Under the pieces are notes generated by a model. The model made no database searches. It was not told the origin of the DNA and worked only from the letters and a program-made list of their open reading frames with translations. Below are positions 55,530 to 64,000 of a DNA stretch of 64,000 nt, in pieces. Source of the stretch: Pedococcus dokdonensis (GTDB lineage Bacteria > Actinomycetota > Actinomycetes > Actinomycetales > Dermatophilaceae). The stretch covers positions 1,426,001 to 1,490,000 of the forward strand of contig NZ_LT629711.1 of NCBI RefSeq assembly GCF_900104525.1, written 5' to 3'. The translations under genes were made by a program, and so were the position numbers. Each line of letters opens with the position of its first letter. Position 1 is the stretch's first letter.

Positions 55530-55552
55530 CCCCCACCGCTCGCGCTCCCCCC

Positions 55553-55601
55553 GGTTCGAGGTGATATCGGACCGGATTCCGGTCTGGTATCACCTCGAAC
55601 C
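55553..55601. repeat. Intergenic palindromic repeat, copy 1
   Basis: GGTTCGAGGTGATA (55553-55566) pairs perfectly with 55588-55601, and CGGACCGG/CCGGTCTG form an inner stem around ATT. A related copy lies at 63907-63957. Both are in gaps after stop codons, so they may act as terminators and as a REP-like family. Confidence 0.75.
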
Positions 55602-55617
55602 GCAGGACGCAGGAGCG

Positions 55618-56226
55618 TCAGAGCCAGCCGTACTCGTCGGCGATGCGGACCGCATCGGCCCGGTTGCGGGCCATCGTCTTGCCGATCGCCGAGGACAGGT
55701 GGTTGCGGACGGTCCCCTCCGACAGGCTGACGTCCCGGGCGATGTCGGCGACCGAACCGCCCGCCCGAGCCGCGACGAGCACCTCGGTCTCTCGAGCCGT
55801 GAGCGGGGACTCACCGCCGGCGAGCGAGTCGGCGGCCAGCGCCGGGTCGACGACGCGCAGCCCGGAGTGCACGCGACGCACGGCCTCGGCGAGCTGGCGG
55901 GCCGGGGTGTCCTTGACCACGAAGCCGCTGGCGCCCGCCTGGAGCGCTCGCCGCAGGAAGCCGGGTCGCCCGAAGGTCGTGACGATCAGCACCCGGACAC
56001 CGGGCATGGCGTCGTGCAACGCCGCTGTGGCGGCGATCCCGTCCAGACCCGGCATCTCGACGTCGATCAGCGCCACGTCCGGGTGGGTGGACCGGGCCGC
56101 CGCGACCACGTCGTCGCCGCTGCCGACCTCGGCGACCACCTCCATGTCGGGCTCGAGTCCGAGCAGGGTGGCCAGGGCACCTCGCACCATGGCCTGGTCG
56201 TCGGCGAGCAGCAGTCGGATGGTCAT
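55618..56226 (-). CDS. Response regulator, LuxR/NarL type
   Basis: 202 residues. Receiver domain with D9-D10 (LLADDQ), phospho-acceptor D55 (ALIDVEMPG) and K near residue 105 (FVVKDTPA); then a LuxR HTH with LTARETEVLVAARAGGSVADIARDVSLSEGTVRNHLSSAIGK in parts. It overlaps the histidine kinase by ATGA and is its partner. The pair resembles DesKR-like systems beside ABC-2 exporters. It probably controls the exporter genes upstream. Confidence 0.92.
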   Translation of the reverse strand: MTIRLLLADDQAMVRGALATLLGLEPDMEVVAEVGSGDDVVAAARSTHPDVALIDVEMPGLDGIAATAALHDAMPGVRVLIVTTFGRPGFLRRALQAGASGFVVKDTPARQLAEAVRRVHSGLRVVDPALAADSLAGGESPLTARETEVLVAARAGGSVADIARDVSLSEGTVRNHLSSAIGKTMARNRADAVRIADEYGWL

Positions 56227-57395
56227 GCCTCAACCCTCTCGTGCGTGTCGGGATCGGCCCCGCGGGGGTCGGCGGACGTCGTGACCGCCAGCTGGTAGCC
56301 CCTCGGCGACAGCGGTCCCGCGACGAGGTGGGCGCCGGCGGCCTCGGCGCGTTCCTGGAGCCCGATCAACCCGGTGCCGGGACTCCCGGGCTGCACCCCG
56401 ACTCCGTCGTCGGTGACGGTGATGCCCTGCTCGTCGAGACTGACACGGCAGGTCGTCGCACTGCTGTGCCGGATCACGTTGGTGACCCCTTCGCGCAGGG
56501 TCCAGGCGCAGAGCTCGCGCAGGTGGCTCGGCACCGCGTCGGCCGCGGTCGGCAGGTCGGCCTCGATCCCCGCCGCGGCCAGGCTGGAGCGGGCGCGGGC
56601 CAGCTCGGCGGGCAGCGACATCTCGCGGAACCCGGCGACGGCCTGCCGCACGTCCGCGAGCGCGTCGCGGGCCAGCCGCTCGAGATCGGCCACCTCGACC
56701 CGCGCCCGTTCGGGGCTGACCTCCAGCAGCCGGGCAGCCAGCTCGGCCTTGACGGTGATGACCGTGAGGCTGTGCCCGAGGATGTCGTGCACGTCCCGGG
56801 CCATCCGGTTGCGCTCGTCCTGGATCGCGAGCCGGGCGTTCTCCTCGCGCGCCTCCGCGAGCGCGCGCTGTCGTTGTGCGGCGATCATGCCGCCGGTCAC
56901 CGCCGCCATCGCGAGCACCATCGACATGCTGATGCTCGCGTCGTGGGTCCAGCCGTCGACGTGGAAGGTGAGGAACTCGTAGAGCGCCACGAGGCATCCC
57001 CCGAGCGCCAGGCCCAGGCGGACACGGAAGGTCCACAGTCCCGACACCGCGAGGAAGACCCAGGTGGCGGCGCCCTCCTGTCCGATCGTCACCGTGGCGA
57101 GGGCCGCCAGCAGGGCGAGCCCGGCCCAGTAGGCGATCCCGATCCTCGTGACGTACCAGTGCGAGTCGACCGAGCCGCGGGTGCCCCACACCGCCGCCCG
57201 CAGGTGGGAGAAGTGCACGAGGTAGAGCACGACGAACACGACGAGCACGATGAGGCCGCCGTCCGCCCGCAGGCTCTGGCGCTGCTGCCAGGCGGCGCTG
57301 AACGCGTCGGACAGGAAGACCAGCCAGATGCCTGCGAAGAAGAAGCCGATGAGCCGGCCACCCCGGAAGTCCTCGCCGACGTCTCGCTCGCTCAC
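56223..57395 (-). CDS. Sensor histidine kinase, NarL-partner type
   Basis: 390 residues from GTG at 57395. Six to seven membrane helices span the N-terminal half (LIGFFFAGIWLVFLSDAFSA to SMSMVLAMAAVTGGMIAAQ), then the HisKA_3 box DVHDILGHSLTVITVKAE with the phospho-His, and an ATPase domain ending DDGVGVQPGSPGTGLIGLQERA. The many membrane helices without a big extracellular loop suggest it senses membrane state or a lipophilic signal, as DesK does. It sits in an operon with its regulator. GTG preceded by CAGGCT, 7 bases away. Confidence 0.9.
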   Translation of the reverse strand: MSERDVGEDFRGGRLIGFFFAGIWLVFLSDAFSAAWQQRQSLRADGGLIVLVVFVVLYLVHFSHLRAAVWGTRGSVDSHWYVTRIGIAYWAGLALLAALATVTIGQEGAATWVFLAVSGLWTFRVRLGLALGGCLVALYEFLTFHVDGWTHDASISMSMVLAMAAVTGGMIAAQRQRALAEAREENARLAIQDERNRMARDVHDILGHSLTVITVKAELAARLLEVSPERARVEVADLERLARDALADVRQAVAGFREMSLPAELARARSSLAAAGIEADLPTAADAVPSHLRELCAWTLREGVTNVIRHSSATTCRVSLDEQGITVTDDGVGVQPGSPGTGLIGLQERAEAAGAHLVAGPLSPRGYQLAVTTSADPRGADPDTHERVEA

Positions 57396-57469
57396 GTCAC
57401 CCAGCCTGTCAGAGACCGGCCCGGTGGTGAACGGGCCCGGCGTGAAGGACCTCAGGGCCTGGAGCGGCC

Positions 57470-58264
57470 TCAGACGCGCGCGGTGTCGCGACGGAACCGC
57501 CATGCCGCGCCTCCCGCGAAGACAGCAAGCCACACCAGCACGTTGGCCAGGCCCACCCAGCCGGGGCTGTCACCCGTCATCGGTGCGTGCGCCAGCTCAC
57601 TCACGCCGTACATGGGTGTGAACTTCGCGATGGTCTGGAAGGTGTGACCCATCTGGTCCAACGGGGTGAAGAGTCCGCCGAGGAAGGCCAGCAGTGCCAG
57701 CCCCGGGCCGAGGATCTGCATCACGTTGTCCGTGGGGAGCAGGTAGCCCATGAACACGCCGAACGCGGCGAAGACCAGCGACCCCACCCAGGCGATCAGC
57801 GCCGTCTCCCACCACAGGTGGGTGTCCATCCGCGCCTGCGTCAGTGCGCCGGCGGCATACACGACGACGACGGAGAGCAGCCCGAGCAGCATGGCCACGA
57901 GCACCTTGACGGCGATGTATGCCGCGGGTGTCAGCGGCGTGAGGCGCAGCTGGCGGCTCCATCCCTGGCTGCGTTCGGTCGAGACCATCGCGCCTCCGGC
58001 GGTCGTGGACAGCATCGCGCCGTAGAGGGCCATCGAGATCATGATCGCGGCGGCCCAGTTGCCGTGCGGGCCGTCGGCCTGCAGCGAGTAGTCCTTGCCG
58101 GTGCCGAAGAGCAGGAAGAACACGACCGGCAGCACCATCGAGAAGATCACGGTGCGGCGGTTGCGCATCATCCGGCGCAGCTCGAGGCGCAGCAGCGTCG
58201 GGTTGAACCCACCCAGCGGCGGGACGACCCGGTCGGCAGCGGCGGTTGCGGTGGCGGTGGTCAT
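57470..58264 (-). CDS. ABC-2 type exporter permease
   Basis: 264 residues with about six membrane helices, from VIFSMVLPVVFFLLFGTG to VGLANVLVWLAVFAGGAAWRF. PVVFFLLFG and GLFTPLDQMGHTFQTIAKFTPMYGVSELAHA are the ABC-2 DR-type motifs. It forms the exporter with the ATPase upstream, overlapping its stop by ATGA. The two-component genes lie downstream on the same strand. Substrate unknown. Confidence 0.9.
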   Translation of the reverse strand: MTTATATAAADRVVPPLGGFNPTLLRLELRRMMRNRRTVIFSMVLPVVFFLLFGTGKDYSLQADGPHGNWAAAIMISMALYGAMLSTTAGGAMVSTERSQGWSRQLRLTPLTPAAYIAVKVLVAMLLGLLSVVVVYAAGALTQARMDTHLWWETALIAWVGSLVFAAFGVFMGYLLPTDNVMQILGPGLALLAFLGGLFTPLDQMGHTFQTIAKFTPMYGVSELAHAPMTGDSPGWVGLANVLVWLAVFAGGAAWRFRRDTARV

Positions 58265-59208
58265 GACTCGTCCCCCTCGGTGGTCAGTGAGATGAAGGCG
58301 TCCTCCAGGCCGCGGGAGGTGATCTCGAGGTCGTGGGCGCTGGTGTGGGCCAGCAGGTGGCGGGCGACCGCGTCGCTGTCGGTCGTGGCGATGAGCACGG
58401 AGTCGCCCCGCACCTCGACCGTCTCGACACCGGGAAGTCGTTGCAGCGCAACCTCGTCGGCGTCGTGCAGGGTGGCGCGGACGGTGCGGCCGGAGACGAG
58501 CGCCTTGACCTGCGAGGCGGTGCCGTCGGCCACCACCTGGCCGTGGCTGACGAGGACGATGCGGTCGGCGTAGGCGTCGGCCTCCTCCAGGTAGTGCGTG
58601 GCGAACAGCACGGTGCGCCCCTGCGCGGCGTCCTCGCGGATGGCCGCCCAGAAGTCGCGGCGGCCGGTGACGTCCATGCCGGTGGTCGGCTCGTCGAGGA
58701 CGAGGAGCTCGGGGTCCGGCAGCAGCGCCATGGCGAACCGCAGCCGCTGCTGCTGGCCGCCCGAGCACTTGCCGACGCGCCGGTCACCGATGTCGGCGAT
58801 GCCGGCCCGGCCCAGCACCTCCGCCACCGGCCGGGTGTTGCTGAACAGGCTGGCGGTCAGCCGCAGGGTCTCCTCGACGGTGAGGTCCTTGAGGAGGCCT
58901 CCGGACTGCATCACGGCCGAGATCAGGCCGTGGCGGACCGCGTCTGGCGGCTCCATGCCGTAGACCTGCACGCTCCCCTCGTCGGGCCGGGAGAGCCCGA
59001 GCATCATGTCGATGGTCGTGGTCTTGCCGGCGCCGTTCGGCCCGAGGAACGCGATGATCTCCCCCGGGTGCACGGTCAGGTCGATCCCGCGTACGGCGCG
59101 GACACTGCCGAAGCTCTTGGTGAGGCCGCGCAGCTCGATCGCGGGCACCGCCGTGCTGCGCGCGGCTCCCGGCGCCTGACCCTGTGACATGCGTGCGGTC
59201 TGTGACAT
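58261..59208 (-). CDS. ABC-2 type exporter ATP-binding protein
   Basis: 315 residues from the ATG at 59208 (MSQTARMSQGQ) or, less likely, 59190. Walker A GPNGAGKTTT, signature CSGGQQQRLRF, Walker B LLVLDEPTTGMD, H-loop ATHYLEEADAYAD. The C-terminal 80 residues (RATLHDADEVALQRLPG) match the regulatory tail of drug and lipid exporter ATPases. With the permease and the downstream two-component pair it forms a sense-and-export set, like bacitracin- or lipid-responsive modules. Confidence 0.92.
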   Translation of the reverse strand: MSQTARMSQGQAPGAARSTAVPAIELRGLTKSFGSVRAVRGIDLTVHPGEIIAFLGPNGAGKTTTIDMMLGLSRPDEGSVQVYGMEPPDAVRHGLISAVMQSGGLLKDLTVEETLRLTASLFSNTRPVAEVLGRAGIADIGDRRVGKCSGGQQQRLRFAMALLPDPELLVLDEPTTGMDVTGRRDFWAAIREDAAQGRTVLFATHYLEEADAYADRIVLVSHGQVVADGTASQVKALVSGRTVRATLHDADEVALQRLPGVETVEVRGDSVLIATTDSDAVARHLLAHTSAHDLEITSRGLEDAFISLTTEGDES

Positions 59209-59297
59209 GACCCGAAGCGTGCCGCGGGCACGCTGTCGCGCCCCCACACAGCCGTCACGAGCCGACCGTGACGTCTGTCAGGACCAGAGCCTCGGTG

Positions 59298-60563
59298 TCA
59301 GGAGCGCCGGCCGACGTTGAGTGCGATCGGGGTGACCGGGTCGTCGGGAGCAGAGGTGGTGATCCGCGCGACCTCGAACACCTCGCCGGTGGTCGTCTTC
59401 CACGCGAGGACCCACCGCCCGTGGCTGCCCAGGGACTGGAAGAGCACGGTGTCGGCGTCGGCCCATCCGAGCACCGTGCAGCATCCCTTGACGCGGCCGG
59501 TCTGGCCGTCGGGATTCTCGGGTGCGAGCAGCACCTTGGCGGCTCCGGACGACGGCTCGACGACCAGCAGGCCCTGGTAGATCGGGCCGTAGCCGCGACG
59601 GATGACCTTGGAGGTCACGTTCTGGTCGAAGAAGGCGCCGGTCGCGGCCAGGGTCTCGGTGTTGACGGTCTCGCCCCACAGCGACCAGGTGGGTCCACGC
59701 ACCGGGGTGGACATCAGCGGCCTGCCGTCCTCGTCGAACCGCGTCACGCGGACGTCGGAGGGCAGCGCGTCGGTGGCCGTGACCCGGAAGGTGCCCTCGT
59801 AGCCGCCGACCACCGGCACCGCCTCGGCCCGGCTCGTCGACGGGTCGATCGACCACGCGCCCTCCGAGGCACGCGCGACGATCCGGGTGCCCGCAGCGTT
59901 CCAGCCGGCCCACTCCACGTGCTGGGCCGGCACGGGGTAGGACACCGTGTCGCCGGTCTGGGCGTCGAGGCGCAGCACGTGGTCACGCTGCGGGAAGACG
60001 ACGTAGCGTCCGCCGCCCCCGACGGCCCGCGGACCCAGCGGCGTCGCCTCGTTGCCGCTGGCGTCGGTGGTCCGGACCAGGTCGACGTCGCCCATCAGGA
60101 CGTGGCGCCCGTCACCCGCGACCAGCACGGGGTGGAGGAGGTCGTCCCCGTCGGCACGCAGGTAGACCGCCACCACCGAGCCCGGCGGCCTGGCCGCCGA
60201 GAACGCCTCCGCCCTGGCCCTGACGTCGATCGTCGAAGGCAGGCCGGCGTCGAAGTCGCGCAGCTGCCCCTCCGTGCCCTCCTGCGGCATCACCGCGTAT
60301 GCCGTGCCGTCAGACAGCGTTCCGCCAGTCGTCGAGGTGGTCGACGAGGTCGCCGGCGTGGGCTTGGGGTGGTCGGCGCCACCCAGCTGGACGGCAGTCA
60401 CGGCGAGCGCGGCCACGGCCACCGCCCCGACCCCGGTCAGCAGGGTGCGCCGACGGTGCCGCCGAGCGGCCAGGGCGGCAGCCCAGGCGTTCTCGGCAAA
60501 GTCCCGCTCGACGACGTCCTCGGTCGCCCGCTCGAGCAGGGCAGTCAGGTCACGGTCGGTCAT
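59298..60563 (-). CDS. Membrane-anchored beta-propeller-like protein, partner of the SigE-family sigma factor
   Basis: 421 residues. A cytoplasmic N-terminus of about 38 residues (MTDRDLTALLERATEDVVERDF) is followed by one helix (LLTGVGAVAVAALAVTAVQL) and an external domain with repeated beta-blade-like stretches such as GRYVVFPQRDHVLRL, GTRIVARASEGAWSI and GRWVLAWKT. It starts where the sigma gene stops (ATGA). This order is usual for TIGR02983-type SigE sigma factors. The cytoplasmic segment might act on the sigma factor as an anti-sigma element, but no anti-sigma motif is evident. Confidence 0.7.
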   Translation of the reverse strand: MTDRDLTALLERATEDVVERDFAENAWAAALAARRHRRRTLLTGVGAVAVAALAVTAVQLGGADHPKPTPATSSTTSTTGGTLSDGTAYAVMPQEGTEGQLRDFDAGLPSTIDVRARAEAFSAARPPGSVVAVYLRADGDDLLHPVLVAGDGRHVLMGDVDLVRTTDASGNEATPLGPRAVGGGGRYVVFPQRDHVLRLDAQTGDTVSYPVPAQHVEWAGWNAAGTRIVARASEGAWSIDPSTSRAEAVPVVGGYEGTFRVTATDALPSDVRVTRFDEDGRPLMSTPVRGPTWSLWGETVNTETLAATGAFFDQNVTSKVIRRGYGPIYQGLLVVEPSSGAAKVLLAPENPDGQTGRVKGCCTVLGWADADTVLFQSLGSHGRWVLAWKTTTGEVFEVARITTSAPDDPVTPIALNVGRRS

Positions 60564-61096
60564 GGGGTCTCCTCTCCCGACGAGGGCGAGCCCGACAGGT
60601 GTGGCGCGAGCTCGGGCAGCAGGGTGCGCAGCCGGGCGAGGGCCGCGTGCGTCTGGCTCTTCACCGTGCCGACCGAGACCCCGAGGGCCTCGGCGGTGTC
60701 GGCCTCGCTGCGGTCCTCGAAGAACCTCAGGACGACGACCGCGCGCTGCTTCGGCGTCAGCTGCCCCAGGGCGCGCACCAGGTCGACCCGCTCGTCCGTG
60801 CCCGACGACCGGTCCGACTCGACCCCCGGGAGGTCGAGGTCGGGGAAGATCGAGAGGCTCTCACGCCGGGTGCGGCGCCACGACGACACGGCGTCGCGGT
60901 AGAGGATCTTGCGGACGTACGCGTCGGGGTTCTCGTCGCGCAGTCGCACCCAGCGCGTGGCCAGCTTGGCCAACGCGCCCTGCAGGAGGTCCTCGGCGAG
61001 GTGGACGTCACCGCAGACGAGGAACGCGGCACGCAGCAGCCGGTGCTGCCGGGCGCGCACATAGCGCGCGAACTCCTCGTCCACCTCCCTCTGCAT
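60560..61096 (-). CDS. SigE-family ECF sigma factor
   Basis: 178 residues. Region 2 (RLLRAAFLVCGDVHLAEDLLQGALAKLATRW in parts, with AYVRKILYRDAVSSWRR) and region 4 (TPKQRAVVVLRFFEDRSEADTAEALGVSVGTVKSQ in parts) are complete, as in small group 4 sigma factors. It should direct RNA polymerase to a special promoter set. The ATG at 61096 opens MQREVDEEFARYVR. The region upstream contains several palindromes that may be its control sites. The membrane gene follows with a 4-base overlap. Confidence 0.88.
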   Translation of the reverse strand: MQREVDEEFARYVRARQHRLLRAAFLVCGDVHLAEDLLQGALAKLATRWVRLRDENPDAYVRKILYRDAVSSWRRTRRESLSIFPDLDLPGVESDRSSGTDERVDLVRALGQLTPKQRAVVVLRFFEDRSEADTAEALGVSVGTVKSQTHAALARLRTLLPELAPHLSGSPSSGEETP

Positions 61097-61123
61097 GCCA
61101 CCAGTAACGCACGGTGGCCCCCA

Positions 61124-61227
61124 AAAGGTTGGCGTCCGGCATACCCAACCTTTGCTAGCACAGGAAACCGGGAGGAGGACAGGTTGCAACCTGTCCGTCA
61201 CTCCGGAACCTTTGCTAGCAAAGGTTC
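61124..61227. repeat. Cluster of palindromes between glyS and the sigma gene
   Basis: Inverted repeat AAAGGTTGG/CCAACCTTT (61124-61132, 61145-61153); AACCTTTGCTAGCA-C-AGG at 61147; perfect 20-base palindrome GGACAGGTTGCAACCTGTCC at 61177-61196; and a 22-base perfect palindrome at 61206-61227 containing AACCTTTGCTAGCAAAGGTT. The two AACCTTTGCTAGCA copies are exactly 60 bases apart. The sites lie 28-131 bases upstream of the sigma ATG. The one nearest glyS could also end its transcript. Confidence 0.75.
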
Positions 61228-61244
61228 GTGCACCGGGGCTGCGG

Positions 61245-62636
<1,392 letters not shown>

Positions 62637-62643
62637 GCGCGCA

Positions 62644-62649
62644 AGGTTA
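62644..62649 (-). promoter_or_regulatory. -10 hexamer of glyS (leaderless)
   Basis: TAACCT, 7 bases before the ATG at 62636. It is only 43 bases from the facing aminotransferase -10. Confidence 0.5.
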
Positions 62650-62691
62650 CTGTGCGCGTTCTCGCCTCTCGACGGGGTATGCCGTGCGCCC

Positions 62692-62697
62692 TACGCT
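62692..62697 (+). promoter_or_regulatory. -10 hexamer of the aminotransferase gene (leaderless)
   Basis: TACGCT, 7 bases before the GTG at 62705; TCGACG at 62669-62674 could be the -35 (17-base spacer), with GTATGCCG between the boxes. Confidence 0.5.
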
Positions 62698-62704
62698 CGG
62701 GGAG

Positions 62705-63898
62705 GTGGACGACCGCCCCGTCTCAGAGCGCAGTGCCCGCATCGGCGAGGCCGGACCCTTCCGGATGCTGTTCGAGTTCGCGCGCAAGTCCGGCTACCAG
62801 CAGCGCCGCCTGGAACCGGGGGTGCTGGACTTCACCTTCGGCGATCCCCACGAGATGCCGATCCCCGAGTACGTCGAGGCCCTGCGTGCAGCGGCCGTCC
62901 CGGGTGACGAGCTGTGGTTCGCCTACAAGTTCAGCCTCGTGGAGGCCCAGGAGGCGGCCGCCGAGTCGTTGCGCAGGGTGGTCGACCTGCCGTGGACCGG
63001 CGACCGGATCCGCATGACGACCGGCGGGTTCGGGGCGATCACGCTGGCCATGAAGTCGCTCGCCGACCCCGGCGACGAGGTCGTCTACAGCCTGCCGCCG
63101 TGGTTCCTCTACGAGGCGCTGGCCCTGGAGGCCGGGCTCGTGCCCGTGAAGGTGCGGATCGACCCCGAGACCTTCGACCTGGACCTCGACGCCATCGCGG
63201 CGGCCATCACCCCGCGCACCCGGCTGGTGGTGGTCAACTCCCCCAACAACCCGACCGGTCGCGTGTATCCCGAGTCCACCCTGCGTGCCCTCGCCGACCT
63301 GCTCGAAGCGGCCTCGGCGCGCAACGGCCGCCGGATCTACGTCATCTCGGACGAGCCCTACAACCGCATCGTCTTCGAGGGCGTCACGTTCCGCAGCCCG
63401 GCGGAGTTCTATGCCCACACGGTGCTCTGCTACAGCTACGGCAAGACCCTCCTGGCTCCCGGCCAGCGGCTGGGCTACCTCGCGCTCCCGCCGCAGCTGC
63501 CCGACGCCGACCAGGTCATCGACGCGGTCGAGAGCCTGCAGGTGGCGGCCGGCTGGCTGTTCCCCAACGCCGTGATGCAGTACGCCGTGCCCCGGCTGGA
63601 GACGCTGTCGCTCGACGTCGCGCACCTGCAGGCCAAGCGCGACCGGATGACCGCCGCCTTGCGCGAGATGGGGTATGACGTGGCGACCCCGGAGGGCACC
63701 TTCTACCTCTTCCCCCGGTCACCGCTGCCCGACGACGAGGCGTTCGTGGCGCGGCTCGCGGAGGCAGGGGTGCTGGTCATGCCCGGGCGGTTGTTCGAGA
63801 CGCCGGGCTACTTCCGGATCTGCCTCACCGCGACGATGGAGACCATCGAGGCGAGCCTGCCGCGGTTCGCGCAGGTCCTTGAGCAGGTCAGCGGCTGA
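62705..63898 (+). CDS. PLP-dependent class I/II aminotransferase
   Basis: 397 residues from GTG. Fold-type I motifs are clear: TTGGFGAITLAMKSLADPGD, VNSPNNPTGRVYPES, SDEPYNRIVFEG and the Schiff-base lysine in YSYGKTLLAPGQRLGY. The end FRICLTATMETIEASLPRF has the substrate-carboxylate Arg. It could act on aspartate, aromatic or branched amino acids; nothing near decides. It diverges from glyS. A second copy of the intergenic palindromic repeat follows. Confidence 0.9.
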   Translation: MDDRPVSERSARIGEAGPFRMLFEFARKSGYQQRRLEPGVLDFTFGDPHEMPIPEYVEALRAAAVPGDELWFAYKFSLVEAQEAAAESLRRVVDLPWTGDRIRMTTGGFGAITLAMKSLADPGDEVVYSLPPWFLYEALALEAGLVPVKVRIDPETFDLDLDAIAAAITPRTRLVVVNSPNNPTGRVYPESTLRALADLLEAASARNGRRIYVISDEPYNRIVFEGVTFRSPAEFYAHTVLCYSYGKTLLAPGQRLGYLALPPQLPDADQVIDAVESLQVAAGWLFPNAVMQYAVPRLETLSLDVAHLQAKRDRMTAALREMGYDVATPEGTFYLFPRSPLPDDEAFVARLAEAGVLVMPGRLFETPGYFRICLTATMETIEASLPRFAQVLEQVSG

Positions 63899-63906
63899 GG
63901 CCATCT

Positions 63907-63957
63907 GGTTCGAGGTGTTCGTCGACCCGATTCCGGTCGCGGATCACCTCGATCGAC
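63907..63957. repeat. Intergenic palindromic repeat, copy 2
   Basis: GGTTCGAGGTG at 63907 and ATCACCTCGA at 63943-63952 with GATTCCGGTC between. It shares both arms and the central GATTCCGGTC with the copy at 55553-55601, 8.3 kb away. Confidence 0.65.
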
Positions 63958-63973
63958 AGCATAGGGTTTCGCC

Positions 63974-64000
63974 GTGCCCTCCCTGCGTGAACGCGTCACC
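63974..64000 (+). CDS. Start of an unidentified gene (GTG), truncated by the window end
   Basis: Only nine codons: MPSLRERVT from GTG. It follows the repeat, and codons end in G/C, so it may be real. Too short to name. Could also be a chance frame. Confidence 0.3.

Noticed and set aside
61206..61227. SOS (LexA) box in the palindrome cluster
   Set aside because: The GAAC...GTTC ends are present, but the spacing is 14 bases instead of 4-8 and the neighbouring genes are not SOS genes.

Overview
The window is about 70% G+C, uses strongly G/C-ending codons, and reads as a chromosomal piece of an actinobacterium. Several lines point to Micrococcales, probably near Intrasporangiaceae, though this is inference from gene content and order. 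These are a polyphosphate glucokinase end, a PucR-type FasR regulator beside fabD-fabH-acpP-fabF, the ahpE-DUF3052-aceE and RNase HI/CobC - zinc ribbon - Nif3 orders known from Mycobacterium tuberculosis, a class A RNase P RNA, and gluABCD. I see no phage, insertion sequence, CRISPR array or plasmid gene. It is mainly core and lightly accessory chromosome.

Layout. 1-9,000: end of ppgK, an ABC exporter pair, an iron-box-controlled small Cys protein, a metallo-beta-lactamase-fold hydrolase, rnpB, an RNB ribonuclease, YaaA, an ArsB/SLC13-like permease and LtrA. 9,000-13,600: metZ (frameshifted) with a rhodanese, then RNase HI/phosphatase, zinc-ribbon protein, Nif3 protein and tRNA-Val on the minus strand. 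13,870-17,750: a secreted M6 metalloprotease, AhpE and DUF3052. 17,900-24,850: a formate/molybdenum block made of an FdhF/YdeP oxidoreductase, two PH-domain membrane proteins, an OFA-family MFS transporter with its own 46-residue small subunit, and FdhD. 25,000-35,140: aceE, an epimerase, fasR-fabD-fabH-acpP-fabF, and DUF3145. 35,490-42,860: tRNA(CAT), a large LuxR-type ATPase regulator, the gluABCD glutamate importer and tRNA-Asn. 43,000-50,930: dnaG, dgt, a YdeI-like protein, PfpI, an APC permease and a divergent MocR regulator. 50,900-64,000: a UvrA-like ATPase, dusB, a sulfurtransferase, a two-component system with an ABC-2 exporter, a SigE-family sigma factor with a membrane partner, glyS, an aminotransferase and the first bases of one more gene.

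How the genes fit together. AceE supplies acetyl-CoA and sits immediately before the FasR-controlled fatty acid synthase II operon. The formate block pairs transport, the oxidoreductase and the FdhD sulfurtransferase that matures such enzymes. MocR faces the APC permease it may control.

Whole-window signals that gene calls do not explain: (i) about 17 genes have a TAnnnT -10 hexamer ending 6-8 bases before the start codon, so leaderless mRNAs look like the default and help fix start codons; (ii) the octamer GTATGCCG/CGGCATAC occurs 28 times, in hairpins and in several codon registers with otherwise rare codons; (iii) a dense group of palindromes lies between glyS and the sigma factor; (iv) a two-copy intergenic palindromic repeat is present at 55.5 and 63.9 kb; (v) a tRNA-Val ends one base before the nif3-like start codon.
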